64,000 bases of DNA, taken from NCBI RefSeq assembly GCF_018263855.1, contig NZ_CP073318.1:3348001-3412000 (forward strand), read 5' to 3'. This DNA is from Kutzneria sp. CA-103260 (GTDB lineage Bacteria; Actinomycetota; Actinomycetes; Mycobacteriales; Pseudonocardiaceae). Below, piece after piece: positions 21,501-29,805 of the stretch. The position numbers and the translations under genes are program-made. The notes below the pieces were generated by a model. The model saw nothing but the letters and a program-made list of their open reading frames with translations, was not told the origin of the DNA and did no database searches. Numbering within the stretch: the stretch's first letter is position 1; each line of letters starts with the position of its first letter.

Positions 21501-22594
21501 TGTCCACCGTCGTGATCGTCGGCGCCGGGGTCACCGGGATGGTGACCGCGATGGAGTGCGCGTTGGCGGGACACCGCGTGACGCTGCTCGATCGCGGCCC
21601 CATCCCCAACCCGGCGTCGACCTCGGCCGACCAGCACCGGGCGCTGCGGGTGCAGCGACCCGGCGACCCGGTGCTGACCGCCCAGATGACCGATGCCCGC
21701 AAGCGCTGGCTGGGACTGGAATCCGTGCTGGGCACAGATTTCCTCCGGTTGGTCGGGATCGTCACGGCATGGCCGGCCGACGATGCCACCGGCGAGATCG
21801 TCGAGCTGCCGCCGGTGCTGTTCCCGAGTGGGACCGTCGGTGTGCTCGACCCCGACGCCGGAGTCCTGCTGGCCGACAAGTTCCTGCACGCCGCGGCGCA
21901 CTGGCTGGCCGAGCACCCCGCGGTGTCGGTTCGCGCGGAATGCCCGGTGCGGTTCGTCGCCGACCACTGGGTGTCCCTTTCGGACGGTACGGCCCTCGGC
22001 GCGGATCTCGTCGCGGTGGCGGCCGGACCGTGGAGCCGGGACCTGGTGGATGTTCCGGTCGCGCTGTTCCGGCAGACCATGGCCTACCTGCGCCCACCGG
22101 CCGATCTGGCTTCGTGGTGGGAAACCGCGCCCGGCGTCGGCGGTGTCGGCGCCGACGGCCGGGCCTGGCTGCTGCCGCCGGGCGACGGCACCCTGCTCAA
22201 GATCAGCTCGGACGCGGTGTGCCGCAAGGTGGAGTCCACGGCCGAGGGGGAGCTGGAGACCTGGGGCGACTGGCTGCCGGCCCGACCGAGGCGAACCGGC
22301 CGACCGATCAGCGAATCGCCCGCCCATCCGGTGACCCCACCGCGAACCGGTCGGATGCCCGCCCTCCCCTGGGCCGAGCGACTGCTGGCCGAACCCATTC
22401 TGTCCGATATGGACCGTTACACCGTGGTGGCGGTGCGGGAGTGCCACTACGCGGCGGCCCCGGACACCGGCGGCCCGCTGCTGCTCCACCCCAAGCCGGG
22501 CCTGTGGGTCCGCCCGTCCTGCGGCGGCTCGGGTTTCGCCGCCGCACCGCTCGTCGCGAACACGATCGTCGAGGCCATGGAGGCGACTGCATGA
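21500..22594 (+). CDS. D-amino-acid-oxidase-like FAD oxidoreductase
   Basis: A 364-residue DAO-fold flavoprotein with the N-terminal dinucleotide motif VVIVGAGVTGMVTAMECALAG and a C-terminal glycine-rich flavin/substrate segment (PSCGGSGFAAAPLV). In the best known hydrazine pathway a DAO homologue (Spb39) oxidatively cleaves the lysine part of the N-N linked intermediate to release a free hydrazino acid such as hydrazinoacetic acid. The same role is expected here by position and family. Start and preceding stop share one base (TGATG), so translation is coupled. Confidence 0.88.
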   Translation: MSTVVIVGAGVTGMVTAMECALAGHRVTLLDRGPIPNPASTSADQHRALRVQRPGDPVLTAQMTDARKRWLGLESVLGTDFLRLVGIVTAWPADDATGEIVELPPVLFPSGTVGVLDPDAGVLLADKFLHAAAHWLAEHPAVSVRAECPVRFVADHWVSLSDGTALGADLVAVAAGPWSRDLVDVPVALFRQTMAYLRPPADLASWWETAPGVGGVGADGRAWLLPPGDGTLLKISSDAVCRKVESTAEGELETWGDWLPARPRRTGRPISESPAHPVTPPRTGRMPALPWAERLLAEPILSDMDRYTVVAVRECHYAAAPDTGGPLLLHPKPGLWVRPSCGGSGFAAAPLVANTIVEAMEATA

Positions 22595-23841
22595 ACGACG
22601 CCAGCAAGAAAGACGGTGTGCTCGCCGCGATCAGGGCGACGCCGGCGTCGATCCGGTACCTGCTCGGCGGCATGCTGCTCAACCAGCTGGGCGCCTACGT
22701 CCAGACCTTCCTGCTGCTATACCTGGTGCACCGCGGCGTGTCGGCCGAGGAGGCCGGCCTGGGCCTGGTCGCCTACAGCGTGGGCGCGATCTTCGGCACC
22801 ATGCTCGGCGGAGAACTCGCGCACCGCGCCGGCACCCGGATCACCATCGGGCTGGCGATGGCCGCCTCCGGACCACTGGTGGCGCTGATCCCGACCCTGA
22901 GCGGCCACGGCACGTTCTGGTTGCTGCTGCTCGATGTGGGACTGGCCGGGCTGGTGACGCAGGCCTACCGGCCGGCGGCCTCGGTGCTACTGGCCGAGCT
23001 GATGCCGGAGAAGTTCCACGTCATGACGTTCTCCATGATGCGCACCGCGCTGAACACCGGCGCCGCGGTCGGGCCACTGTTGGCCGCCGTGATGATCACC
23101 GTGAACTGGGACCTGCTGTTCTATGTGGACGGTGCGACCGCGCTGCTGTACTCGGTGCTCGCGTTCGCCCTGCTGCCCAACGTGGTCGCGCCCGAGGAGG
23201 AGCAGCCGGCTCCCGGCGAAACCGCCAACCGCCGCTCGGCCTACGCGGTGTTGGTGCGGGACGGCCGATTCCTGCTCTACCTGGCCTCGCTGTTCGTCGG
23301 CACCATCGTCTACGCCCAGTTCATGGTCGCGCTGCCGCTGAAGATCACCGCCGACGGCGGCGGCGGCACCGGCCTGTACAGCTTCGTGCTGGCCGCCTCG
23401 TCCGTCGTGCTGATCACCTGCGAGCTGTGGATCACCTCGTACATCGTGAAGTGGTCCGCGCCGCTGGCGGTGTTCCTCGGGCACGTCGTGTTCGCAATGG
23501 CCTTCGCCGCCTGGGGCCTGTCCTCCGGCAACACCGTGATCGTCGTGCTCGGCGCCGTGCTGTTCACGTCCGGCCTGATGATGTCCGCCCCGACCATGTT
23601 CGCCCGCCCGGCCAAGGTGTCGTCCCGGTTCCGGCCGCGCTACCTCGGCGTGATGAACGCGATCACCGGCCTGTCCTCGGCCATCGCCCCGGTGCTGGGC
23701 GTGTTCGCGTGGACCACGTGGGGCAACGCGATCTGGCCGGTGTGCGCGGCGCTGGGTGTGGTGGCCGGTCTGTTCGCGTGGGTCGGCATCACCGTCAAGC
23801 CGGAGACGGCACCGGTCGTCGCCAAGGAAGTGGTCGCATGA
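22591..23841 (+). CDS. MFS transporter, probable product exporter
   Basis: A 416-residue membrane protein with about 12 predicted hydrophobic segments in two halves, separated by a charged loop near residues 200-220 (PEEEQPAPGETANRRSAY). The first loop carries GGELAHRAGTR, the MFS loop 2-3 position. No substrate can be read. In the middle of a biosynthetic operon it most likely exports the product and contributes to self-protection. The ATG overlaps the oxidase stop by 4 bp. Its stop overlaps a 26-codon frame that bridges to the first ATP-grasp gene. Confidence 0.88.
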   Translation: MNDASKKDGVLAAIRATPASIRYLLGGMLLNQLGAYVQTFLLLYLVHRGVSAEEAGLGLVAYSVGAIFGTMLGGELAHRAGTRITIGLAMAASGPLVALIPTLSGHGTFWLLLLDVGLAGLVTQAYRPAASVLLAELMPEKFHVMTFSMMRTALNTGAAVGPLLAAVMITVNWDLLFYVDGATALLYSVLAFALLPNVVAPEEEQPAPGETANRRSAYAVLVRDGRFLLYLASLFVGTIVYAQFMVALPLKITADGGGGTGLYSFVLAASSVVLITCELWITSYIVKWSAPLAVFLGHVVFAMAFAAWGLSSGNTVIVVLGAVLFTSGLMMSAPTMFARPAKVSSRFRPRYLGVMNAITGLSSAIAPVLGVFAWTTWGNAIWPVCAALGVVAGLFAWVGITVKPETAPVVAKEVVA

Positions 23842-23918
23842 GCGAGCTTGCGAGCGAATCATTCAACACAGAGCGTCCGCGAACGCGGACACCGAGCGCT
23901 AGCGAGGTGCCGCAGTGA
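23838..23918 (+). CDS. 26-residue bridging micro-ORF containing a hairpin
   Basis: ATG 23838 overlaps the MFS stop (ATGA) and TGA 23916-23918 overlaps the ATP-grasp start (GTGA), so this short frame exactly bridges the two genes. The peptide is hydrophilic and repeat-like (MSELASESFN...SASEVPQ). Its DNA holds a perfect 7-bp stem GTCCGCG/CGCGGAC with a 2-base loop at 23875-23890. It also has AGCGAGC-type repeats that recall dispersed translated repeat elements of actinobacteria. It may be a repeat insertion that kept the operon's translational coupling, or a spacer that tunes it. Confidence 0.5.
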   Translation: MSELASESFNTERPRTRTPSASEVPQ

Positions 23919-25201
23919 ACACCCTGCTGGTGATCGGGAGCGGGCTGAAGTACTACCGCGAGTACCTGGTCACGTCCATCCACCGCCGGGCCCGCGCGGC
24001 CGGGTTGCGCCTGGTGCTGCTCAACAATCTCAAGCCCACCTGGCAGCAGCAGTACTTCGACGAGATTGTGCTGGCCGACGTTTTCGACCCGGCGGTGATG
24101 GCCGCCGAGGCCCGCAAGGTCGCCGAGCGGGAGCAGGTCGCCGGTCTGATGTGCTGGGACGAGCCGCTGGTGCTCACGGCCGGCGAGCTGGCGGCCGAGT
24201 TCGGCGTGCCGGGCCTGGGACTGGCCGGGGTGCACGGCTGCCGGGACAAGAACCGGACCCGCGAGCTGCTCACCGCCGCCGGCCTGTGCCAGCCCGGCTA
24301 CGCCATGACGTCCGATCCGGTCCAGGCCCGTGCCGCGGCGGAGCTGATCGGATTTCCGGTCGTGGTCAAGCCTCGGGCGTTGGGGGCGAGCATCGGCGTT
24401 GTCATGGCCCGCGACGCCGTGGAGTTCGACGCCGCGTTCGCGGTCGCGCAGGCGGCCAGCGAGGTCGACCAGGGTGTCTACGGGGCCAAGGTGATCGTGG
24501 AGGGCTACGCCGACGGGTCGGAGATCAGCGTCGACGGGGCCGTGCACAAGGGCGAGTACCTGCCGATGTTCCTGGCCCGCAAGGAAAGCGGCGAGCCGCC
24601 GTACTTCGAGGAGGTCGGGCACGTCGTCGACGCCGCCGATCCCCTGCTGGCCGACGAGGAGCTGGTCGGCACCCTGGCCCGGGCCCACCGCGCGCTGGGC
24701 GTCGAGGACGGCATCACCCACAGCGAGGTCCGGCTGACGCCGCGCGGGCCGGTGGTGATCGAGATCAACGGCCGGGTCGGCGGCGACCTCATCCCACTGC
24801 TCGGTCAGCTCGCCACCGGCATCGACTCCGGCGAGGTGCTGTTCGACGTGGTCACCGGGCAGCGCCCGGACATCACGCCCACGCGGCGCGCGGTGGCCGG
24901 CATCCGGTTCGGACTGCCGGCGGCCGACTGCGTGGTGCGATCGGTGACCGTGCCGACCACGGCAGAAGGCCTGGTCACAGCCTCGCCGATGGTCGAGCCC
25001 GGCACCACGCTGCGGCTGCCGCCCGGCGGCTACCTGGCCCGCCACTCCTTTGTCGTGTGCGAGGCCGAGGACGGGCCGACCTGCCTGCGGCGGCTGGCCG
25101 AAACCTCGGCCATGGTCGAGGTTGACGCCGAGCCAGCCGGGCCGCCCGAGCCCGACGCCACCTTCGAGATGCCCGCCGGCCTGCTGGACACCGACGCGTG
25201 A
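23915..25201 (+). CDS. ATP-grasp ligase 1
   Basis: A 428-residue carboxylate-amine ligase. The N-terminal domain ends with CRDKNRTRELL, which precedes the ATP-grasp core. The core shows GFPVVVKPRALGASIGV (ATP-binding lysine), IVEGYADGSEISVDG and the magnesium-binding pair in VVIEINGRVGGD. Such enzymes form an acyl-phosphate from a carboxylic acid and join it to an amine, making amides or dipeptides without a ribosome. In this locus it may couple a hydrazine or hydrazino acid to an amino acid. The GTG start overlaps the micro-ORF stop and its stop runs into the next gene's leader. Confidence 0.9.
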   Translation: MNTLLVIGSGLKYYREYLVTSIHRRARAAGLRLVLLNNLKPTWQQQYFDEIVLADVFDPAVMAAEARKVAEREQVAGLMCWDEPLVLTAGELAAEFGVPGLGLAGVHGCRDKNRTRELLTAAGLCQPGYAMTSDPVQARAAAELIGFPVVVKPRALGASIGVVMARDAVEFDAAFAVAQAASEVDQGVYGAKVIVEGYADGSEISVDGAVHKGEYLPMFLARKESGEPPYFEEVGHVVDAADPLLADEELVGTLARAHRALGVEDGITHSEVRLTPRGPVVIEINGRVGGDLIPLLGQLATGIDSGEVLFDVVTGQRPDITPTRRAVAGIRFGLPAADCVVRSVTVPTTAEGLVTASPMVEPGTTLRLPPGGYLARHSFVVCEAEDGPTCLRRLAETSAMVEVDAEPAGPPEPDATFEMPAGLLDTDA

Positions 25202-25212
25202 GGAGCGAGCAC

Positions 25213-26409
25213 ATGACCATGGCACCCGAGGCCCCGCTGACCGCCACCGACATCCTGGCCCGCGCCCAGGCGCTGGCGCCCGAGCTGCGGGAGCGGTCGG
25301 CGGAGATCGAGCGGGCCCGCCGGCTGCCCGACGACGTCGTGGCGAAGCTGCGGGCCACCGGCGTCTACCGGATGGGCTTCAGCCGCGCCTGGGGCGGCCC
25401 GGAACTGTCGTCGCTGCAACAGCTCGAAGTCATCGAGGCACTGTCCTATGGGGACGCTTCGGCCGGCTGGTGTGCCGAGATCGGCTCGCACACCGGGCTT
25501 TTCGCGCCCTACCTGGCCGGCCCGGTGGCCCGGGAGATGTTCCCCAGCCTGGACGTGATCACCACCGGCATGCTGTTCCCGGTCGGCCGGGCCGAGCGGG
25601 TGCCCGGCGGCTACCGGCTGTCCGGCCGGTGGACCTTCGGCAGCGGCATCACCCACTGCGACTGGGTGATCTCCGGCGCCTTCATCTACCGGGACGGGCA
25701 ACCCGACCCGAGCCCGGACGGCCGCGACCCGCACGACTCGCGGCTGTTCATGGTGCGCGCCGCCGACGTCAGCGTGCTCGACAACTGGGACACCACCGGC
25801 ATGCTCGGCACCGGCAGTTGCGACTACACCATCACCGACGTGTTCGTGCCCGAGGAGCACACGCTCAGCTTCGACACCGTGCTCGACCACAACGGCCCGC
25901 ACACCCAGCCGGACACGTTCATGCGCTACATGCCCGGCGTGCCACTGGGTGTGGCCCGCGCGGCACTGGACCACGTGCGGGAGCTGGCCACCACCAAGCG
26001 TTATCCCAACGGGGACGCCTGGGCCGACAACCGGCGGGTGCAGACGATCATCGCCGAGTGCGAGGCCGACTACATCGCCACCCGGCACGGCGTGCGCGGC
26101 ACCCTGCTGCGGCTGGAGGAAGTGCTGGGTGACAACGGAACCCTGGACGACCTGAGCCGGGACGAGCGGGCCGCGCTGCCGCTGTCCCGGCTGCACGCGT
26201 TCCGGACCGCGCGGTCGATCGTCACCCGGCTCTACGACCTGTTGCAGACCGCCTCGATCCACCGCGCGTCGCCGATGGACCGCTGGCTGCGCGACACCAC
26301 GACGATGTGCCAGCACCTGTTCGCGCAGGAGCGGATCCTGCAGTCCGGCGGCGCCCACCTGCTGGGCGGCACCCCCGATTTCCGGCTGTGCCTGGGCATC
26401 GTGAAGTAG
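25213..26409 (+). CDS. Acyl-CoA-dehydrogenase-fold flavoenzyme
   Basis: A 398-residue protein of the acyl-CoA dehydrogenase superfamily, in the branch of two-component flavin monooxygenases and N-hydroxylases (HsaA/DszC-like). It has LPDDVVAKLRATGVYRM early on, a YRLSGRWTFGSGITHCDW beta-domain and FVPEEH. The acyl-CoA dehydrogenase catalytic glutamate is not obvious, so it more likely oxidises a small molecule with reduced flavin or oxygen. Oxidation of a hydrazine to hydrazone, azo or N-hydroxy product would suit the locus, but this is inference. ATG 25213 has GAGGAG at seven bases and is preferred to GTG 25198. Confidence 0.85.
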   Translation: MTMAPEAPLTATDILARAQALAPELRERSAEIERARRLPDDVVAKLRATGVYRMGFSRAWGGPELSSLQQLEVIEALSYGDASAGWCAEIGSHTGLFAPYLAGPVAREMFPSLDVITTGMLFPVGRAERVPGGYRLSGRWTFGSGITHCDWVISGAFIYRDGQPDPSPDGRDPHDSRLFMVRAADVSVLDNWDTTGMLGTGSCDYTITDVFVPEEHTLSFDTVLDHNGPHTQPDTFMRYMPGVPLGVARAALDHVRELATTKRYPNGDAWADNRRVQTIIAECEADYIATRHGVRGTLLRLEEVLGDNGTLDDLSRDERAALPLSRLHAFRTARSIVTRLYDLLQTASIHRASPMDRWLRDTTTMCQHLFAQERILQSGGAHLLGGTPDFRLCLGIVK

Positions 26410-26421
26410 AGGAGCGCTGAC

Positions 26422-27687
26422 GTGTCCGAACGACCGATCATCCTGGTGGGCTATGTGGCCGCGCTGGGCAAGTTCGCCGAGTTCCTGCCGGAGAACTCGC
26501 TGGTCATCGTCGAGGAGCCGGACGTCGTGCGCAAGCGCGGCGTGCGGGAGGCGGCCGAGAACTCGCCGGTGGTGCGCGAGCTCGTCGAGTGGGAGTACCA
26601 ACTTCCCGGCGCGGCCGACGCACTGATCGCCACCCGTCCCGATCTCACCGCGTCGGCGGTGATCCCGCTCGTCGAGTACGCGACGCCGTGCGCGGCCCGG
26701 CTGGCCGAACGGCTCGGGACGCCCGGCGCGGGGCTGGGGGCGGCCGAGCTGATGCGGGACAAGTCGTTGCTGCGCAAGGTGACGCGTGCCGCCGGCGTGC
26801 CGAACCCGTTGTCCGAGGAGGTGAACTCGCCGGAGGAGGTGGTCCGGTTCATGGCCGCCATCGACGGACCGGTGGTGCTCAAGCCGGCCAACCGGCAGGG
26901 CGCGGTCGGCACCGAGATCGTGCACGACCCGGCGTCAGTGCCGGCGGTCTGGGCCTCGTGCGTCCAGCACGACGAGGGGATCTTCGCCCCCGACCGCGAG
27001 CGGGCGGTGCGGATGCTGGCCGAGGAGTACGTCGTCGGCCACGAGTACAGCGTCGAAATGGTGGTGCGCGACGGCTCGGACCTGTTCTTCAACGTCACCG
27101 ACAAGGTGCTCTACCCCGGCCCACGCCCGATCGAGTCCGGACATGTGCTGCCGGCGGCGATCTCCGACGACCTGGCGGAATCGTTGCGCGCCAGCACCTT
27201 GGCGGTGTTGCGGGCCGTCGGCTTCGGCTCCGGGGTCGTGCACTGCGAGTGGATCGTGCGGGACGGCACGCCGTATCTGGTGGAGTGCGCCGGCCGGTTC
27301 CCGGGCGACGGCATCATCGAGATGATCGAGCGGGCCTACCAGGAACCCATTGGCGAGCACTACTTCACGATGATGCGCGGTCTGGAGGCGCCGGCCATGC
27401 CGTCGACCGCCCCGCAGGCCGCCGCCGTGCGGTTCATACCGGAGATGACGGGCGAGATCGTCAGCATCGACGGCCTGGAGGCGGCCCTGGCGCTCCCCGG
27501 CGTGGTGCACTGCGACGTCGGCCCGGGTGTCGGCGACACCATCCGGGAACTGCGCAGCTCGTGGGACCGGTTGGGCATGGCGATGGCGCTCGCGCCGACC
27601 GCCGGCGAGGCGGTCCGGTTGGCGGAGAAGGCGATCGACCAGGTGCACATCGTCACGACCGGGGGTCCGCAGTGGAATTCGCGGTAG
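26422..27687 (+). CDS. ATP-grasp ligase 2
   Basis: A second, divergent ATP-grasp enzyme of 421 residues. The core has LMRDKSLLRKVTRAAGVP, then GPVVLKPANRQGAVGTEIV with the ATP lysine, LAEEYVVGHEYSVEMVV, and the metal site in YLVECAGRFPGDGI. In the last motif the usual EINxR is ECAGR, an accepted variant in peptide-forming members. Two ligases in one operon suggest two successive amide or hydrazide bonds, hence a product built from at least three units. GTG start with GAGGAG; its end overlaps the next gene by 16 bp. Confidence 0.88.
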   Translation: MSERPIILVGYVAALGKFAEFLPENSLVIVEEPDVVRKRGVREAAENSPVVRELVEWEYQLPGAADALIATRPDLTASAVIPLVEYATPCAARLAERLGTPGAGLGAAELMRDKSLLRKVTRAAGVPNPLSEEVNSPEEVVRFMAAIDGPVVLKPANRQGAVGTEIVHDPASVPAVWASCVQHDEGIFAPDRERAVRMLAEEYVVGHEYSVEMVVRDGSDLFFNVTDKVLYPGPRPIESGHVLPAAISDDLAESLRASTLAVLRAVGFGSGVVHCEWIVRDGTPYLVECAGRFPGDGIIEMIERAYQEPIGEHYFTMMRGLEAPAMPSTAPQAAAVRFIPEMTGEIVSIDGLEAALALPGVVHCDVGPGVGDTIRELRSSWDRLGMAMALAPTAGEAVRLAEKAIDQVHIVTTGGPQWNSR

Positions 27688-28976
27688 TCGGAGCGGGCAT
27701 GGCCGGGGCCTTCCTCGCGTTGGCGCTCGGCCGCCAGGGCCACACGGTCACCGTCTACGAGCGGCGGCCCGATCCCCGGGTCAACGCCGTGCACACCACC
27801 TCGATGAACCTCGGCCTCTCCGAACGCGGCCTACAGGCGTTGCAGCGTCTGGGTTTGCGAGAGGAGATCACGCGGCACGTCGTGCCCATGCGCGGGCGCA
27901 TGGTGCACAACCAGGACCGCTCGCTGCGGTTCTCCACCTACGGCGAGGGCGGCATTCTCGCCATCCAGCGCCATGATCTCGGCGTCGCGCTCATCGAGGC
28001 CGCCACCCGGTCGTCAAACGTGCGGTTCGTGTTCGACACCCGCTGCGTCGGCATCGACAAGGACCTGCCCGCCGCCGACTTCGTCACCGACTCCGGCCAG
28101 GCCTTCACGGTCACCCCCGACGTGATCGTCGGCGCCGACGGCGCGTTCTCCGTCGTTCGCAAGCACATGCAGCGGGACGAGCGCGCCGACTACCACCAGG
28201 AATTCCTGGAGTGGGGCTGGCGCGAGCTGCACATCCCCACCGGCGCAGACGGCCGGCACCGGATGGCCGACGACGTGTTCCACCTGTGGCCCCGGGGCGA
28301 GACCATGATGTTCGCCCACCCCAACCTCGACGGCTCGTTCACCTGCTCCTGCGTGCTGCCGTTCCAGGGGCCGCGCAGCTTCGCCGCGCTGCGCTCCGCC
28401 GACGACGTCGAAACCCTCTTCCGCTCGCTGTTCCCCGACGTCCTCGACCTGGTGCCCGATATCGGCAAGGTGTTCCTCGACCAGCCCACCTTCAAGCTGG
28501 TCACGACCCGCACCTCCCCCTGGCACCACGACGGCAAGGTGGTGCTCATCGGCGACGCCTGCCATGCCGTCTTTCCCTTCCTGGCCCAGGGCATGAACGC
28601 CGCGTTCGAGGACGGTCTCGAACTGGCTGACTCGCTGTCCGCGTTCCCCGACAACCCCCGGGCCGCCCTGTCCCGCTTCTACCGCCGCCGCAAGCCCAAC
28701 ACCGACGCCCTGGCCGAGATGTCCCGGGAGAACTTCGCCGAACTCCGGGACACCGTCCGCTCCCCTGCTGTACGGCTGGAGAAGGCCTGCGACGTCGTGC
28801 TGGAGAAGGCGCTCCGGCACCGGTGGATGCCGCTGCACGCCATGGTCACCAACACCACCATGCCCTACGCCGACGCCCGCCAACGGGCCCTCCGCCAACG
28901 CCGCATCCTCCAGGCCGCAGCCGCGACCCTCGGGGTGGTGGCTGCCGGCGGCCTCCTGCGCCGCTTCCTCCGCTGA
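27672..28976 (+). CDS. Kynurenine 3-monooxygenase-like flavin hydroxylase
   Basis: A 434-residue class A flavoprotein monooxygenase: GAGMAGAFLALALGRQGH (FAD), then segments typical of kynurenine 3-monooxygenase (MNLGLSERGLQALQRLGL, PMRGRMVH, ILAIQRHDLGVAL), VLIGDACHAVFPFLAQGMNAAFED (FAD pyrophosphate), and a C-terminal hydrophobic tail as in KMO. It may hydroxylate kynurenine or a related aromatic building block; no kynureninase or tryptophan dioxygenase is present in the window. It is the last gene of the plus operon. GTG 27672 overlaps ligase 2. Confidence 0.87.
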   Translation: MEFAVVGAGMAGAFLALALGRQGHTVTVYERRPDPRVNAVHTTSMNLGLSERGLQALQRLGLREEITRHVVPMRGRMVHNQDRSLRFSTYGEGGILAIQRHDLGVALIEAATRSSNVRFVFDTRCVGIDKDLPAADFVTDSGQAFTVTPDVIVGADGAFSVVRKHMQRDERADYHQEFLEWGWRELHIPTGADGRHRMADDVFHLWPRGETMMFAHPNLDGSFTCSCVLPFQGPRSFAALRSADDVETLFRSLFPDVLDLVPDIGKVFLDQPTFKLVTTRTSPWHHDGKVVLIGDACHAVFPFLAQGMNAAFEDGLELADSLSAFPDNPRAALSRFYRRRKPNTDALAEMSRENFAELRDTVRSPAVRLEKACDVVLEKALRHRWMPLHAMVTNTTMPYADARQRALRQRRILQAAAATLGVVAAGGLLRRFLR

Positions 28977-29001
28977 CCCAGACCGCCGGCCGGTGGTCGC
29001 G

Positions 29002-29712
29002 TCAACTGCTCGCGAGGGCGACGATCACCGGCACGGTCATGGCGAGGGCGTTGTTGACGCCGTGGACGACCACGCCGGGCCAGACGGAACCAGTGCGGCG
29101 TAGTAGGACGGCGTTGATGGCACCAACTACGAAGGCGACGGGCAGTACAGGGTTGAGGCCGTGCACCAGGGCGAAGACGGCGGCGCTGACGAGGACGCTG
29201 ATCCAGGCGCCGTAGCGGCCCAGGGCGTTGGCGAGGACACCGCGGAAGATGAACTCCTCGCCGATGGGAGTGGCGACGAAGCCGAAGACGGCGGACAACA
29301 GGTACGTGAGCAGACCACCGGAGGCGGCGGCCTGGTAGCCGGCCTGGATGTTCTGGTGATCGCCGGTGAAGGCCTGGTAGAGCCCGGAGGCGAGGGCGGA
29401 CAGCAGCCAGGCCAGGATGCCGAATCCGATGGCCGCGACCAGGGACCGCAGGCTGGCGCGCCGCACACCGAACGGTGCGAGGCGGCGGATCCGCAGCAGG
29501 GCGGCGACAGCGAAGGCACCGAGGCCGATGGCGGCTGACAGCGCGAAGCCGACGATGCCCTCGACGCTGGCCGGCAGGGCGGCGTGGTACAGGTAGACGA
29601 TCACGGCCGCGTAGAGCACGGCGTAGGCCGCCAGTCCGGCGATGATCTCGGGCCAGCCGGGCCGGGCCGGCCGCTCGACGGGTGTCGTGACGATGGCGGT
29701 GCTCTGGTTCAT
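29002..29712 (-). CDS. CPBP-family intramembrane metalloprotease
   Basis: A 236-residue protein with about seven or eight hydrophobic segments and the Abi/CPBP motifs: GEEFIFRGVLANAL (paired glutamates and arginine), FALVHGLNP (first histidine) and VVVHGVNNAL (second histidine). Relatives include type II CAAX proteases and bacteriocin immunity proteins. It ends 25 bp from the hydrazine operon on the opposite strand, so it is convergent with it. Its start faces a divergent TetR gene across a promoter with a duplicated palindrome, which makes it the likely TetR target. Confidence 0.88.
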   Translation of the reverse strand: MNQSTAIVTTPVERPARPGWPEIIAGLAAYAVLYAAVIVYLYHAALPASVEGIVGFALSAAIGLGAFAVAALLRIRRLAPFGVRRASLRSLVAAIGFGILAWLLSALASGLYQAFTGDHQNIQAGYQAAASGGLLTYLLSAVFGFVATPIGEEFIFRGVLANALGRYGAWISVLVSAAVFALVHGLNPVLPVAFVVGAINAVLLRRTGSVWPGVVVHGVNNALAMTVPVIVALASS

Positions 29713-29740
29713 TCGAGGCTCCTGATCAGCGAAATCGCGT

Positions 29741-29793
29741 TAGCACAGTGTGCTAGTACGCTGTACCGTACACCGTGCTAGCACACCGTGCTA
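29741..29793. promoter_or_regulatory. Duplicated TetR operator TAGCAC-N3-GTGCTA
   Basis: Two perfect palindromes with identical arms, TAGCAC-AGT-GTGCTA (29741-29755) and TAGCAC-ACC-GTGCTA (29779-29793), lie 38 bp apart. An extra overlapping half site starts at about 29769. They fill the 93-bp gap between the CPBP protease and TetR genes and should mediate control of both. Confidence 0.8.
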
Positions 29794-29805
29794 GGATCGC
29801 TTCCC

